In this document: positions 43,908 through 51,952 of the stretch, in pieces
Layout: each line of letters opens with the position of its first letter
Numbering within the stretch: position 1 is the first letter of the stretch
Origin: Streptomyces noursei
GTDB taxonomy: Bacteria > Actinomycetota > Actinomycetes > Streptomycetales > Streptomycetaceae
NCBI RefSeq assembly: GCF_016917755.1
Contig: NZ_CP070326.1
Coordinates: 8,370,001-8,434,000, forward strand
Length of the DNA: 64,000 nt
Direction of reading: 5' to 3'
Notes under the pieces: generated by a model
Database searches by the model: none
Seen by the model: the letters and a program-made list of their open reading frames with translations, nothing else
What the model was told of the DNA's origin: nothing
Position numbers and translations under genes: made by a program

Positions 43908-43939
43908 TGACGCCCGCGCTCCGACAGGAGCGCGGGCGT
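43908..43939. terminator. 14-bp perfect hairpin after the flotillin gene
   Basis: GACGCCCGCGCTCC and GGAGCGCGGGCGTC form a 14-bp uninterrupted stem with a GACA loop, 19 bp after the flotillin stop and 46 bp before the convergent secreted-protein gene's stop. Confidence 0.88.
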
Positions 43940-43984
43940 CGCGGCGCGCACCGGAACATCGCGTTCCAGGGTGCGGCGCTCGGA

Positions 43985-44272
43985 TCAGCGGCGGCCGCCT
44001 CCACGGCCGCTCACGGCGGTGCCGCCACTGATGTAGGTACCGGCCTGCTGGCTAGCCCTGGCCACCCTCTTCTGGTTGTCGATGAAGACGTTGGTGATGC
44101 ACCCACCATCCGTGGGCGGGAGCAGCAGGCTGAACGACGGCATACACCGAATATCCTGATCGAACAGCAATCCCTCGCCCCCGCCCCCCTTCGCGCTGGC
44201 CGTGCCTGCCGCTGACAACAGCAGCGCACCGGCCCCAAGGGCTCCCGCGGCCACACGCATTGCCTTACCCAC
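43985..44272 (-). CDS. Small secreted hypothetical protein, 95 aa
   Basis: A Sec signal (MRVAAGALGAGALLLSAAGT, cleavage near ASAKG) is followed by GLLFDQDIRCMPSFSLLLPP, TDGGCITNVFIDNQKRVARA and a Gly/Arg-rich end. Two Cys could form one disulfide. I recognise no family; small secreted proteins of this size are common in Streptomyces. ATG 44272. Confidence 0.6.
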   Translation of the reverse strand: MGKAMRVAAGALGAGALLLSAAGTASAKGGGGEGLLFDQDIRCMPSFSLLLPPTDGGCITNVFIDNQKRVARASQQAGTYISGGTAVSGRGGGRR

Positions 44273-44876
44273 GACGGAACTTCCTTCCTGTCCGGCCCCG
44301 ACCGTGCGCCGGGTTCACCGCGCTAACGACGTGACAACCAAGAGATCACGCAGCGTTACTCCATCACGGTGGTGGCACCGCCGGATTCACCCGCATTGAC
44401 CAGGCGGGTGCCGTCCATCTCGCCGACGCCCACTGGCCACGCAGTAGCCGGACGGAGCCGGCCGGCGATCGCCGACGAGGCGTCAAAAGGCGTTGCGGAC
44501 CGCGATGGCCGTCGTACTCTCCCAGGGGTCTCGGCCGCCCGAGTACTACCGCTTCGTTCCGCCGGACTGGCGCGACGGTGCCGCCACCGGACATGTCGTC
44601 ACGGACCGCATGGCGTTCCTGGAGCGCAGGAGGGGCGGCAACGGCGCCCCTCCCGGCACGCACTGGCCATCGTCACGGTGATCGTCGTCGCCCTCGCCTG
44701 CCCCTCCGCGCCGCAGGCGGCGCGCGCCCCGCGTTTCCCGCCTGCACGATGCGCCGCCCTCGCACACCGTACTTTCACGAACACCTCTGTTCGCAGAACC
44801 TCGCCCGGCGCTACCTTGGGCGACGCACTGGGCCGGAACTCCCGTTCCCCCCAAGCCAATTCGAGACGAGGTGCTC
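44273..44876. other. About 600 bp with no supported gene
   Basis: Frames here are short or lack starts; a 62-codon plus frame from ATG 44493 (MRTAMAVVLSQGSRPPEYYR) has no ribosome-binding site. It contains the promoters of the divergent secreted protein and the cutinase-like gene. I found no repeat or clear palindrome. Confidence 0.4.
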
Positions 44877-45818
44877 ATGCGGAAGGCACGATCGTTCCTG
44901 GCGCTGCTCGTAGCGTTGCCCGTGCTGGGACTGAACTCGCCACACGCCCTCGCGGCCGCCCCGCAGACCCCAACACCGGCCCGGACACCGGCCCAGACAC
45001 GCGCCAACTGCCCGAACACCATGATCTTCGAGGTCGGCGGCCACCTGGATCGCGATGCCACGGTCTACGACCCGAGCAACGCCACCCTCCCCGAGGGCGT
45101 GTCGTTCACAAAGATCCACTACTCGGCGTCGATCGCCCCGTATCCCGGCGACACCGTGACGCTGGACGACTCGGTGGCCGAGGGCATCACCAAACTCGAC
45201 GCGGCGGTCGAGGAGTTCCACGGTGCCTGCACCGCCAGTCACCTCACCATCGCCGGTTACTCGCAGGGCGCGATCGTCGCCGGCGACGAGCTGGCCGCCC
45301 TCTCCGGCAGCAACGCCGTCCCGCACGACCAGCTCAACGGCGTGCTCTACGGAGACCCCCGGCGACCCGGTGCGAACGGCGGCCCGGGCGGCATCGAGAC
45401 CAACCTGCCGACGATCCTGCCGGGCATGACCATGAGGGGGCCGCGCGGCTTCGGCGATCTGACGGTCAAGGAGATCTGCAACACCAACGACGGCATCTGC
45501 TACTCCGAGAACGTGCTCACCAACCTGGCCTGCTTCGTCAACGGCGTGGTCGGCTACTTCACCGGCGACCACGGCTACGCCATCAACCCCCATGCCGTCT
45601 CCGGCGGCGGTGACCAGCTCAACCGCCAGGCACCGAAGGTCCCGGTCTGCGGCCCGGGGTTGCGGGTCCCGCACAGGACACCGCACACGCTGCTCAACGG
45701 CGATCCCACCACAGGCGGGCAACAGCTGGCCGGGCACCGCGAGGCGATCGCGTCGCTGCTGCCCGCCGGCCTCCGGGACCGGCTGGCGCAGTTCCCCCCG
45801 CTCCCCGCGGCCGGCTAG
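44877..45818 (+). CDS. Secreted alpha/beta hydrolase, cutinase/PE-PPE-like
   Basis: 313 residues. A signal peptide (KARSFLALLVALPVLGLNSP, cleaved near ALAAAPQ) precedes a domain with HYSASIAPYPGDTVTLDDSV, a serine-hydrolase elbow LTIAGYSQGAIVAGDELAAL (Ser in GYSQG), VLYGDPRRPGANGG, VKEICNTNDGICYSENV (catalytic Asp and a Cys pair) and YFTGDHGYAINPHAV (catalytic His region). The pattern is that of PE-PPE/cutinase-superfamily esterases of mycobacteria and relatives. It would be exported and act on esters or lipids; substrate unknown. ATG 44877 has GAGG 5 bp upstream. Confidence 0.8.
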   Translation: MRKARSFLALLVALPVLGLNSPHALAAAPQTPTPARTPAQTRANCPNTMIFEVGGHLDRDATVYDPSNATLPEGVSFTKIHYSASIAPYPGDTVTLDDSVAEGITKLDAAVEEFHGACTASHLTIAGYSQGAIVAGDELAALSGSNAVPHDQLNGVLYGDPRRPGANGGPGGIETNLPTILPGMTMRGPRGFGDLTVKEICNTNDGICYSENVLTNLACFVNGVVGYFTGDHGYAINPHAVSGGGDQLNRQAPKVPVCGPGLRVPHRTPHTLLNGDPTTGGQQLAGHREAIASLLPAGLRDRLAQFPPLPAAG

Positions 45819-45822
45819 CCGG

Positions 45823-46497
45823 TCAGCCGAGGAGCCGTACCGCTAGACGGACGAGCGGTTCTTCCAACGCGTGCAGGCCCGCCACGTCGTCGGCGACCAG
45901 ACGCACCGTCACCATGTGTGCGGCGGCCGCGACCAGCGCCTCACAGCCGAAGCGCCGCTCGTCCGGATCCTCCTCGTCCCCGGCCGGAAAGATCTCGGCG
46001 AGGGCGTCGGCGAACCGGCACTGCCACTCCATGCGGCGGGCCGTCGCCGCCGGCCCGGCCGCATACACCTCGACGAGGAACAGCCGGGCGAAGGCCGACC
46101 GTTCGGCGAGGGCGTGGAGATAGCGGCGCAGCAGTCGGCGGAAGATCTCCTCCGGGGTGGGCCGCGGAGGGGACGGCATCGACCGCGGGGAGTCGGCCGG
46201 CGACTGCTGCCAGGCGGCCTCCAGCAGACCGATCAGCTGGTGCGTGGCGGCGTCCAGGGCCTGGACGAAGCAGTCCTCCTTGGAGCGGAACTGCTGGTAG
46301 AACGTCTCCCGCGACACCCCGGCGCGCCGGATGACGTCCGCGACCGAGGTCCCCGCGTACCCCTTCTCCTTCATCACCTCCGCGGTGGCGGTCAGCATCC
46401 GCACCCGCTGCGACGCCACCACCTCGTCACGGCTGAGGTGGTGGCGGCCGCTGGGCAACCGCTCGGGCCGGGCAGCGTTCCGCCGGGACTCGGTCAC
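45823..46497 (-). CDS. TetR family transcriptional regulator
   Basis: 224 residues. The TetR DNA-binding domain is clear: RVRMLTATAEVMKEKGYAGT, SVADVIRRAGVSRETFYQQF, RSKEDCFVQALDAATHQLIG. The C-terminal helical ligand domain has a conventional length. It is convergent with the cutinase-like gene with only 4 bp between stops, and divergent from the PucR gene. GTG 46497 has GGAGG about 7 bp upstream; a start at 46530 is possible. The target is unknown. Confidence 0.88.
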   Translation of the reverse strand: MTESRRNAARPERLPSGRHHLSRDEVVASQRVRMLTATAEVMKEKGYAGTSVADVIRRAGVSRETFYQQFRSKEDCFVQALDAATHQLIGLLEAAWQQSPADSPRSMPSPPRPTPEEIFRRLLRRYLHALAERSAFARLFLVEVYAAGPAATARRMEWQCRFADALAEIFPAGDEEDPDERRFGCEALVAAAAHMVTVRLVADDVAGLHALEEPLVRLAVRLLG

Positions 46498-46766
46498 TCT
46501 CGCCTCCACGTGGCGTCGGTTCGGGCGCACGGCGCCGGCCGGCGATCACCGCGGGCCGACATCCGATAGTGCCCGACGCGCGGCGGAAGCTCGACCTCCG
46601 GCGGCCGGTCGCACCGCTGAGCGCTGCCGCAGGCCGCGGACCAGCACGATCGTCGACGGCCCGCCCCGCTCCCCCGCAACCGCTCGCCTGGACGGCCCAC
46701 ACCCCTCATGTGTTAAGAAAGCGTCAAGAAGAAGCCAAAAGGAACACACCGAAGGGTGGGGGACGC

Positions 46767-47825
46767 GTGACGGGGCGGGAGCTGCCCGAGGAGTTCGTGG
46801 ACGGGTATGCGGGGGTCCTCGGGGACGTCGCGCACACCGGGCGCCGACTCAATCGCCAGGAGCTCCAGGCGCGGCGCGCCGCGGGGGAACGGGCCGCCGA
46901 GGCCGGGCACAGCCTGCGGGCGCTGGTCAACGCGCACCTCGCGGTCACCCGGGCGTCCTGGCCGCGGACCGCGTCGGCGCCGACCGACAGCGTGCTGGCG
47001 GCACTGGCCCAGGCGGTGGACGCGCTGGCCGGCGGCTACGAACGGGCGCAGCACCTCGCGGTGCGCCAGGAGGAGGCCGCGCGCCGGGAGTTCATCGACG
47101 ACCTGCTGTACGGGGGCAGTGACCTGGGCCGGCTGGCGGAGCGGGCGGAACGTTTCGGGCTGCGGCTCTCGCATGCCCATGCGGTCGCGGTGGCCGAGGG
47201 GTCCGTGGCGTACTCGGAGGCCGACCCGGTGGCCCGGCGGGTGCAACAGGCGCTGGTGGGGCGGTTCGGGGACCGGCAGATGTTGCTGACCACGAAGGAG
47301 GGCCGGCTGATCTGCATCGCCCCGGGCGATCCGGCGGAGGTGCTGGCGTACTTCGCGCGGCAGGCGCACACCGCCACCGGGGGCCGGGTGGCGGTGGGCC
47401 GGACGCACGGCGGCGCCGGGGGCATCGTCCAGTCCTACGAGGAGGCGCTCAACGCGCTGGAGCTGGCCGAGCGGATGGGGCTCGGCGATCCCGTGCTGCA
47501 CGCCGCCGACCTGCTGGTCTACCCGGTCCTCACCCGGGACCGGCAGGCCATGGCCGACCTGGTGCGCAGCACGCTGGGGCCGCTGCAGGAGGCGCGCGGC
47601 GGGGCCGGGCCGCTGCTGGAGACGCTGGCGGTGTACTTCGACGCGGGGTGCGTCGCGGCGGAGGCGGCCCGGCGACTGTCGCTGAGCGTACGGGCGCTGA
47701 CCTACCGGCTGGCGCGAGTGCACCAGCTCACCGGCGCGGATCCGGCCGATCCGGTGCACCGGTACACCTTGCACACCGCCGTGATCGGCGCCCGGCTGTT
47801 GGATTGGCCCGCGCAGGAGCTGTGA
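46767..47825 (+). CDS. PucR family transcriptional regulator
   Basis: 352 residues. An N-terminal helical region (ELPEEFVDGYAGVLGDVAHT) is followed by the GGDEF-like/CdaR domain (GLRLSHAHAVAVAEGSVAYS, GGRVAVGRTHGGAGGIVQSY, EEALNALELAERMGLGDPVL) and the C-terminal PucR HTH_30 (LLETLAVYFDAGCVAAEAAR, LSLSVRALTYRLARVHQLTG). Such regulators control purine or amino-acid catabolism or aerial development. GTG 46767 has a GGGGGAC site upstream. Its last 123 bp overlap, antisense, the 3' end of the truncated GIDE gene. Confidence 0.88.
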   Translation: MTGRELPEEFVDGYAGVLGDVAHTGRRLNRQELQARRAAGERAAEAGHSLRALVNAHLAVTRASWPRTASAPTDSVLAALAQAVDALAGGYERAQHLAVRQEEAARREFIDDLLYGGSDLGRLAERAERFGLRLSHAHAVAVAEGSVAYSEADPVARRVQQALVGRFGDRQMLLTTKEGRLICIAPGDPAEVLAYFARQAHTATGGRVAVGRTHGGAGGIVQSYEEALNALELAERMGLGDPVLHAADLLVYPVLTRDRQAMADLVRSTLGPLQEARGGAGPLLETLAVYFDAGCVAAEAARRLSLSVRALTYRLARVHQLTGADPADPVHRYTLHTAVIGARLLDWPAQEL

Positions 47826-48421
47826 CCGCGGTCGCGGCGGACCGGCACGGCCGGGACCGGTGACGGACGGGGAAGCGCGAGCGCGGAGCTGCCGCCGCCG
47901 AGGTCGAGGCTGAGCGGGCCGAGCTTGAGGCGGGTGCCGTCGCCGGTGTGCGGGTCGAACCGGTCGAGGATCTTCTCCGCGCCGATGAACTCCTCGTCGC
48001 CGGGGCGGATCACGATCCGGCCGGTGGTGTCCGCGACGAAGAACGCGGTGCGGCTGGAGTGCTCGGAGACCACCTCGGTCCTGGTCCGGCGGCGGCGGTT
48101 GCCGTCGCCGTCGCCGTCGCCGTCGCGGTAGGTCTCCTCGTATTTGCGGGTGATCCTGTGCTTGTGCCAGACGCACTCCGCGTTCTCCGGCTCGGAGCGG
48201 AGCGCGCCGTCCTTGTGCGGGAGGGCCTGGCCGACCACCTCGCAGCGGTAGCGGAAGTGGCCCGCACCTGCGGCCGCAGCCGCCGCCTCGTGCAGTGCCC
48301 GGAGGTCCTCGACCGGGAGGGTCTCGGTGCGTTCCATCGCGCGGGCCCGGGCGTTCGCCACACGGGCCAGGAGCGCACAGCACACGGCTATCACCAGGCC
48401 AACCAAACCCGCCCAGATCAC
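47702..48421 (-). CDS. GIDE-domain protein (MULAN/E3-like), C-terminally truncated
   Basis: 239 residues of open frame. It starts with a membrane helix (MIWAGLVGLVIAVCCALLAR) and a GIDE-like region: ETLPVEDLRALHEAAAAAAG, FRYRCEVVGQALPHKDGALR, NAECVWHKHRITRKYEETYR, RTEVVSEHSSRTAFFVADTT, GRIVIRPGDEEFIGAEKILD. Intact homologs continue with a beta segment (E-W-x-x-R-P-G-x-x-L-Y-V-L-G-E) and a second TM helix. Here homology stops at LGPLSLDLGGGSSALALPRP, and the remaining residues are antisense to PucR codons. The second half was evidently lost, and the frame runs on by chance to 47702. Probably non-functional. A short DGDGDGDGNRRRR repeat is present. Confidence 0.6.
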   Translation of the reverse strand: MIWAGLVGLVIAVCCALLARVANARARAMERTETLPVEDLRALHEAAAAAAGAGHFRYRCEVVGQALPHKDGALRSEPENAECVWHKHRITRKYEETYRDGDGDGDGNRRRRTRTEVVSEHSSRTAFFVADTTGRIVIRPGDEEFIGAEKILDRFDPHTGDGTRLKLGPLSLDLGGGSSALALPRPSPVPAVPVRRDRGHSSCAGQSNSRAPITAVCKVYRCTGSAGSAPVSWCTRASR

Positions 48422-48581
48422 GACATCGTCCCTCCGTACGGTTCCTCGCTCGACCGCGCGCGCCTGCCTGGGGCGGGCGGCGGCGGGAGAACCGCGCCGG
48501 CATGGCCGCGCCCGGCCGGGCCGCCGCCGTGGGCGGTGGTCCGGCCGGGCGCGAGGAGTGCGGGCCCGGGGGTCACCCGGT

Positions 48582-50426
48582 TCAGACCGCGCCCTGCTCC
48601 TTGCGGCGCCGGAGCGCGAAGAAGGTGCCGGTGGCGCCGGCCGCGACCGCGGCGGCGGCGATGCCGACGGGCAGGACCGGGAAGCCGGACTGGTCGTCGA
48701 CGGCGGCGGTGTTCTGCATCGCGGCGCCCTGGGTGATGGTGGTCCGGACCGGCTTGACCGGACGGATCGGGCCGACGGACTTGACCGAGCCGTCGGCGTT
48801 CAGCAGCACCTGCTTGTTGTTGGGGTGCCGGAAGTCGAACATCGAGGTCAGCGCGCCGGCGCGGGCGTCGAAGGAGGCGTCACCGATCCGACCGAGGTGC
48901 CAGTTGTCCTCGATGAACTTGATCACCGAGGTCTGCTCGGTGGCGGTGTGGTCGATGTGGTTGGTCTTGCTGTACGGGGAGATGACCAACAGCGGCTGAC
49001 GGGTGCCCGGGCCACAGCGGTCCTGGTAGCCGCCGGCGGCCGCCGGGCCGGACTGGCAGGCCGGGCTGTCGGTGGACTTGCCGTTGGCGTCGGTCGAGGA
49101 GTCCTTGGAGCCGTTGCGCGGCTTGGCGAAGGCGTGGTCGTACCAGCCGTCGGAGTCGTCGTAGGCGACGACCACGGCGGTGTCCTTCCACTGCGGCGCC
49201 TGCTGGATGTGGTTGATCTGGTCGACGAGGAAGTGCTGTTCGTCGAGCGGGTCGGAGTTGCCGGCGTGGCCGTCCTGGTAGGCGGGGGCCTTGAGGAAGC
49301 TGATGGCCGGCAGCTTGCCGGCGCGCAGCGCGGCGTCGAAGTCGGTCAGGTCGTAGTTGTGGTTGGCCTGGCCGGCGTGGCCGATCTCGTCGACGCTCTT
49401 GGGCGGCAGGTGGTGCGGGTTGGCCGTGGACTTGTAGTACTGGAACGGGGCGTGGTGCGGGCTGTAGTCGACGACCGCGGCGCCCCCGACGTTGGTGTGG
49501 GTGGTGCCGTGGCACTGGGCGTAGTGGCCCTGCTGGCCGTCCCACGGGGCGCTGGGCCGGAAGCCGCCCTGGAACCATCCCCAGCTGATGTTGCGGGTGT
49601 TGAGCAGGTCACCGATGTTGCGGCCCTGCATCGCGGCGAGCGCGTTCTTGCTGGAGTGGTCCTTGCCCGAGCAGTCGTCGAACGCCGGGTCCGGGTCGTT
49701 GATCATCGTGCCGACGCCCTTGGCGTCGGGCGACTGGACGGCGTAACCGTCCGGCTTGGCGGTCTGCTTGGGGTTCTCGGTGCCCGAGGTCGGGTCGGTG
49801 GAGATCACCCCGTGGGTCTGACCGGAGACCAGGTTGATCGCGCCCGGGGAGGACGGGCCGTAGACCGAGCCGAAGGAGCGGTCGTTGAGGGCGTAGTGCT
49901 GGGCGTAGTTCCACAGGCCGGTGACGGTGTTGCCGTCGTAGTAGTCCATCACCAGTCCGGGCTCGCCGAAGAGGCCGCCGGAGCACTTGCCGGAGTCGGT
50001 GTTCTGGACGAACTTGTCGGCCTTGCCGGCGTTGTAGGCGTACTGCTCGGGGCCGTACTCGTGGTTCTGGTCGCAGGTCATGGCCTGCTGCGGGGTGAGC
50101 CGCTTGGGGAGGTACTGGTTCGGGTTGTGCTTGAGCAGCCCGGCGGTGCGCAGGTTGTCGACGTCCCGGGGGGTCTTCGGGGACGGGGTGAACTTCGTCC
50201 CGTCGGTGTTCGCGGCCTCGGGGTAGGTGGCGAAGTAGTGGTCGAACGAGATGTTCTCGTCGAAGATGACGACCACGTGCTTGATGGGGGTGGCGGTCCC
50301 GGGGTGGCCGGGGTGCGGTCCGCCGGCGGCCAGGGCGGGTGCGCCGCCGCCCAGCGCGGCGAGTGCCACGGCTCCGGTGACGGCCCCCAGGGTCCGTATC
50401 ACGTGCGTCTTTCCCCTCATGGCCAT
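48582..50426 (-). CDS. Secreted phosphoesterase family protein (PF04185; acid phosphatase/phospholipase C-like)
   Basis: 614 residues. Signal peptide (RTLGAVTGAVALAALGGGAP, cleavage near ALAAGG), then IKHVVVIFDENISFDHYFAT, the diagnostic metal/nucleophile region of PF04185 phosphoesterases. Further landmarks: QTHGVIS, DPDPAFDDCSG, NDRSFGSVYGPSSPGAINLV, VVVAYDDSDGWYDHAF and VISPYSKTNHIDHTATEQTS. A C-terminal TM helix and basic end (PVGIAAAAVAAGATGTFFAL then RRRKEQ) anchor it to the membrane or wall. Expected activity: phosphate-ester hydrolysis outside the cell. A long frame runs upstream through the efeB2 region but is a shadow. ATG 50426 chosen; 50420 possible. A PHO-box-like site lies upstream. 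Confidence 0.9.
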   Translation of the reverse strand: MAMRGKTHVIRTLGAVTGAVALAALGGGAPALAAGGPHPGHPGTATPIKHVVVIFDENISFDHYFATYPEAANTDGTKFTPSPKTPRDVDNLRTAGLLKHNPNQYLPKRLTPQQAMTCDQNHEYGPEQYAYNAGKADKFVQNTDSGKCSGGLFGEPGLVMDYYDGNTVTGLWNYAQHYALNDRSFGSVYGPSSPGAINLVSGQTHGVISTDPTSGTENPKQTAKPDGYAVQSPDAKGVGTMINDPDPAFDDCSGKDHSSKNALAAMQGRNIGDLLNTRNISWGWFQGGFRPSAPWDGQQGHYAQCHGTTHTNVGGAAVVDYSPHHAPFQYYKSTANPHHLPPKSVDEIGHAGQANHNYDLTDFDAALRAGKLPAISFLKAPAYQDGHAGNSDPLDEQHFLVDQINHIQQAPQWKDTAVVVAYDDSDGWYDHAFAKPRNGSKDSSTDANGKSTDSPACQSGPAAAGGYQDRCGPGTRQPLLVISPYSKTNHIDHTATEQTSVIKFIEDNWHLGRIGDASFDARAGALTSMFDFRHPNNKQVLLNADGSVKSVGPIRPVKPVRTTITQGAAMQNTAAVDDQSGFPVLPVGIAAAAVAAGATGTFFALRRRKEQGAV

Positions 50427-50553
50427 CTGGTTCTCATCCTCCGGGCGGGTCGCGGTTGCTCCGTACGGCCGGATGCTCTGCCGGGCGAACGGCGGCGGGG
50501 CAGAGCCATCATGGCGCGAAAGTGAACACCGGGTCAGGTATCCCAGGGCAAAG

Positions 50554-50583
50554 CTTGACCGTCTGTTGACCGATGAGGTCAAC
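50554..50583. promoter_or_regulatory. Possible PHO box upstream of the phosphoesterase gene
   Basis: TTGACC at 50555-50560 and again at 50566-50571 are direct repeats with an 11-bp period (on the minus strand GGTCAACAGAC then GGTCAAG), and GGTCAAC at 50577-50583 makes a dyad with GTTGACC. An additional GTTCAC half-site (minus strand) lies at 50523-50528. Streptomyces PhoP boxes consist of 11-bp direct repeats of a GTTCACC-like core. About 130 bp upstream of a secreted phosphatase this is plausible. Confidence 0.4.
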
Positions 50584-50647
50584 GGCCCGATCCGCCTCCG
50601 TTTTACGCGAGCGGTGGGCGACCCGCCAGGTGGCGGGGCCAAAGCCG

Positions 50648-51952
50648 CTACGCCAGGAGTGCCCGGCCGTACCAGTCGGCCCGGTCCCGTACACCCGGCA
50701 GCGCGAAGAAGTAGCCGCCGCCGAACGGCTTGACGTAGTCCGTCAGCGGCTCGCCCGCCAGGCGGTGTTGGACGGTCTCGAACTGGCGGGCAAGGTCCTG
50801 CTGGTAGCAGCAGAAGAGCAGGCCCATGTCGAGGTTGCCGTTGGCGTCCATGCCGCGGTCGTAGTTGTAGGCGCGGCGCAGCAGGCGCTGGTCGGCGGTG
50901 TCCGCGGTGCGCGGGTTGGCCTTGCGGATGTGGCTGTCCAGGGGGATGACGTCGCCCTTGGGGTCGCCGGGGTAGTCGGGGGTGTCGTGCTCGTCGTTGC
51001 CGTCGAGCGGGGCACCGGTCTCCCGGGTGCGGCCGAACATCCGCTCCTGCTCGGTCAGCGAGACCCGGTCCCAGAACTCCACCAGCATCCGGATCAGCCG
51101 GACGACCTGATAGCTGCCGCCGACCGCCCAGTCCGGTTCGCCCATGCCCGCCTCGACCCAGACCAGGCGCCGCATCTCGCGGCTCGATCCGGGGTCGGGG
51201 TTGGCGGTGCCGTCCTTGAAGCCGAAGAGGTTGCGGGCGGTGCCGGTGGGGCGGGGCGGGCTGGCGAAGCCGTCCAGCCGCCAGCGGACCTGGAGGGCGC
51301 CGCGGGTGTGGCGGGTCAGGTCGCGCAGCGCGTGCAGCACGGTGTCGGTGTCGTCGGCGCACAGTTGGAGGCTCAGGTCGCCGTGGCACCAGTCGGACCG
51401 GAGGTCGTCGTCGGGGAAGGCCGGCATGGTGGTGAGGCGGCGCGGCGCGCGGGTGCGCAGCCCGAACCGGTCGTCGAAGAGCGCCGCGCCGACGCCGACG
51501 GTGACCGACAGCGCCCCGGCCGGGAGTTGGGGGCCGAGGATGCCGGAGTCGGCGGGCGGGCCGGTGACGCCGAGCGGGTCCGGGACGCCGCCGCCGGTCA
51601 GGAAGCGGGCCCGTTCGGTGAGGGTGCGCAGCAGGTCGGCCAGGTCCGCGCGGCCGTCGGCGGTGACGTCGCAGGCGACGAACGCGGTGACCCGGCGGGG
51701 CGCGGTGAGGACGGCGGCCTGGTGCGGCCCGTGGAAGGGGGCGGCGGGCGCGGGGCCGCCGAGCGGTCCGGTGCCGGGCAGCGGGAGCTGCGGGCCGGCG
51801 CCGTCGGCGTACGGGACCCGGGCGGGCGCGGTGCCGGCCACGAGTCCGCCGGCGCCCGCCAGCGCCGCGCCGCGCAGGAAGCCGCGCCGGCCGACGCGGG
51901 TCCGCCGCGTGCCCTCCGTACCGTCGTCGCCGCCGTGCTGGGCGTCGTTCAC
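50648..51952 (-). CDS. efeB: Second EfeB-type Tat-exported DyP peroxidase
   Basis: 434 residues. A twin-arginine signal is present (VGRRGFLRGAALAGAGGLVA), and the DyP signature NLFGFKDGTANPDPG. Further conserved segments are ILGPQLPAGALSVTVGVGAA, WCHGDLSLQLCADDTDTVLH, LLRRAYNYDRGMDANGNLDM and FCCYQQDLARQFETVQHRL. It is clearly homologous to efeB at 36687 (same length, same motifs) but diverged. GTG 51952 overlaps the stop of the EfeO gene (GTGA), so the two are translationally coupled. No EfeU permease is fused or adjacent. Confidence 0.92.
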   Translation of the reverse strand: MNDAQHGGDDGTEGTRRTRVGRRGFLRGAALAGAGGLVAGTAPARVPYADGAGPQLPLPGTGPLGGPAPAAPFHGPHQAAVLTAPRRVTAFVACDVTADGRADLADLLRTLTERARFLTGGGVPDPLGVTGPPADSGILGPQLPAGALSVTVGVGAALFDDRFGLRTRAPRRLTTMPAFPDDDLRSDWCHGDLSLQLCADDTDTVLHALRDLTRHTRGALQVRWRLDGFASPPRPTGTARNLFGFKDGTANPDPGSSREMRRLVWVEAGMGEPDWAVGGSYQVVRLIRMLVEFWDRVSLTEQERMFGRTRETGAPLDGNDEHDTPDYPGDPKGDVIPLDSHIRKANPRTADTADQRLLRRAYNYDRGMDANGNLDMGLLFCCYQQDLARQFETVQHRLAGEPLTDYVKPFGGGYFFALPGVRDRADWYGRALLA

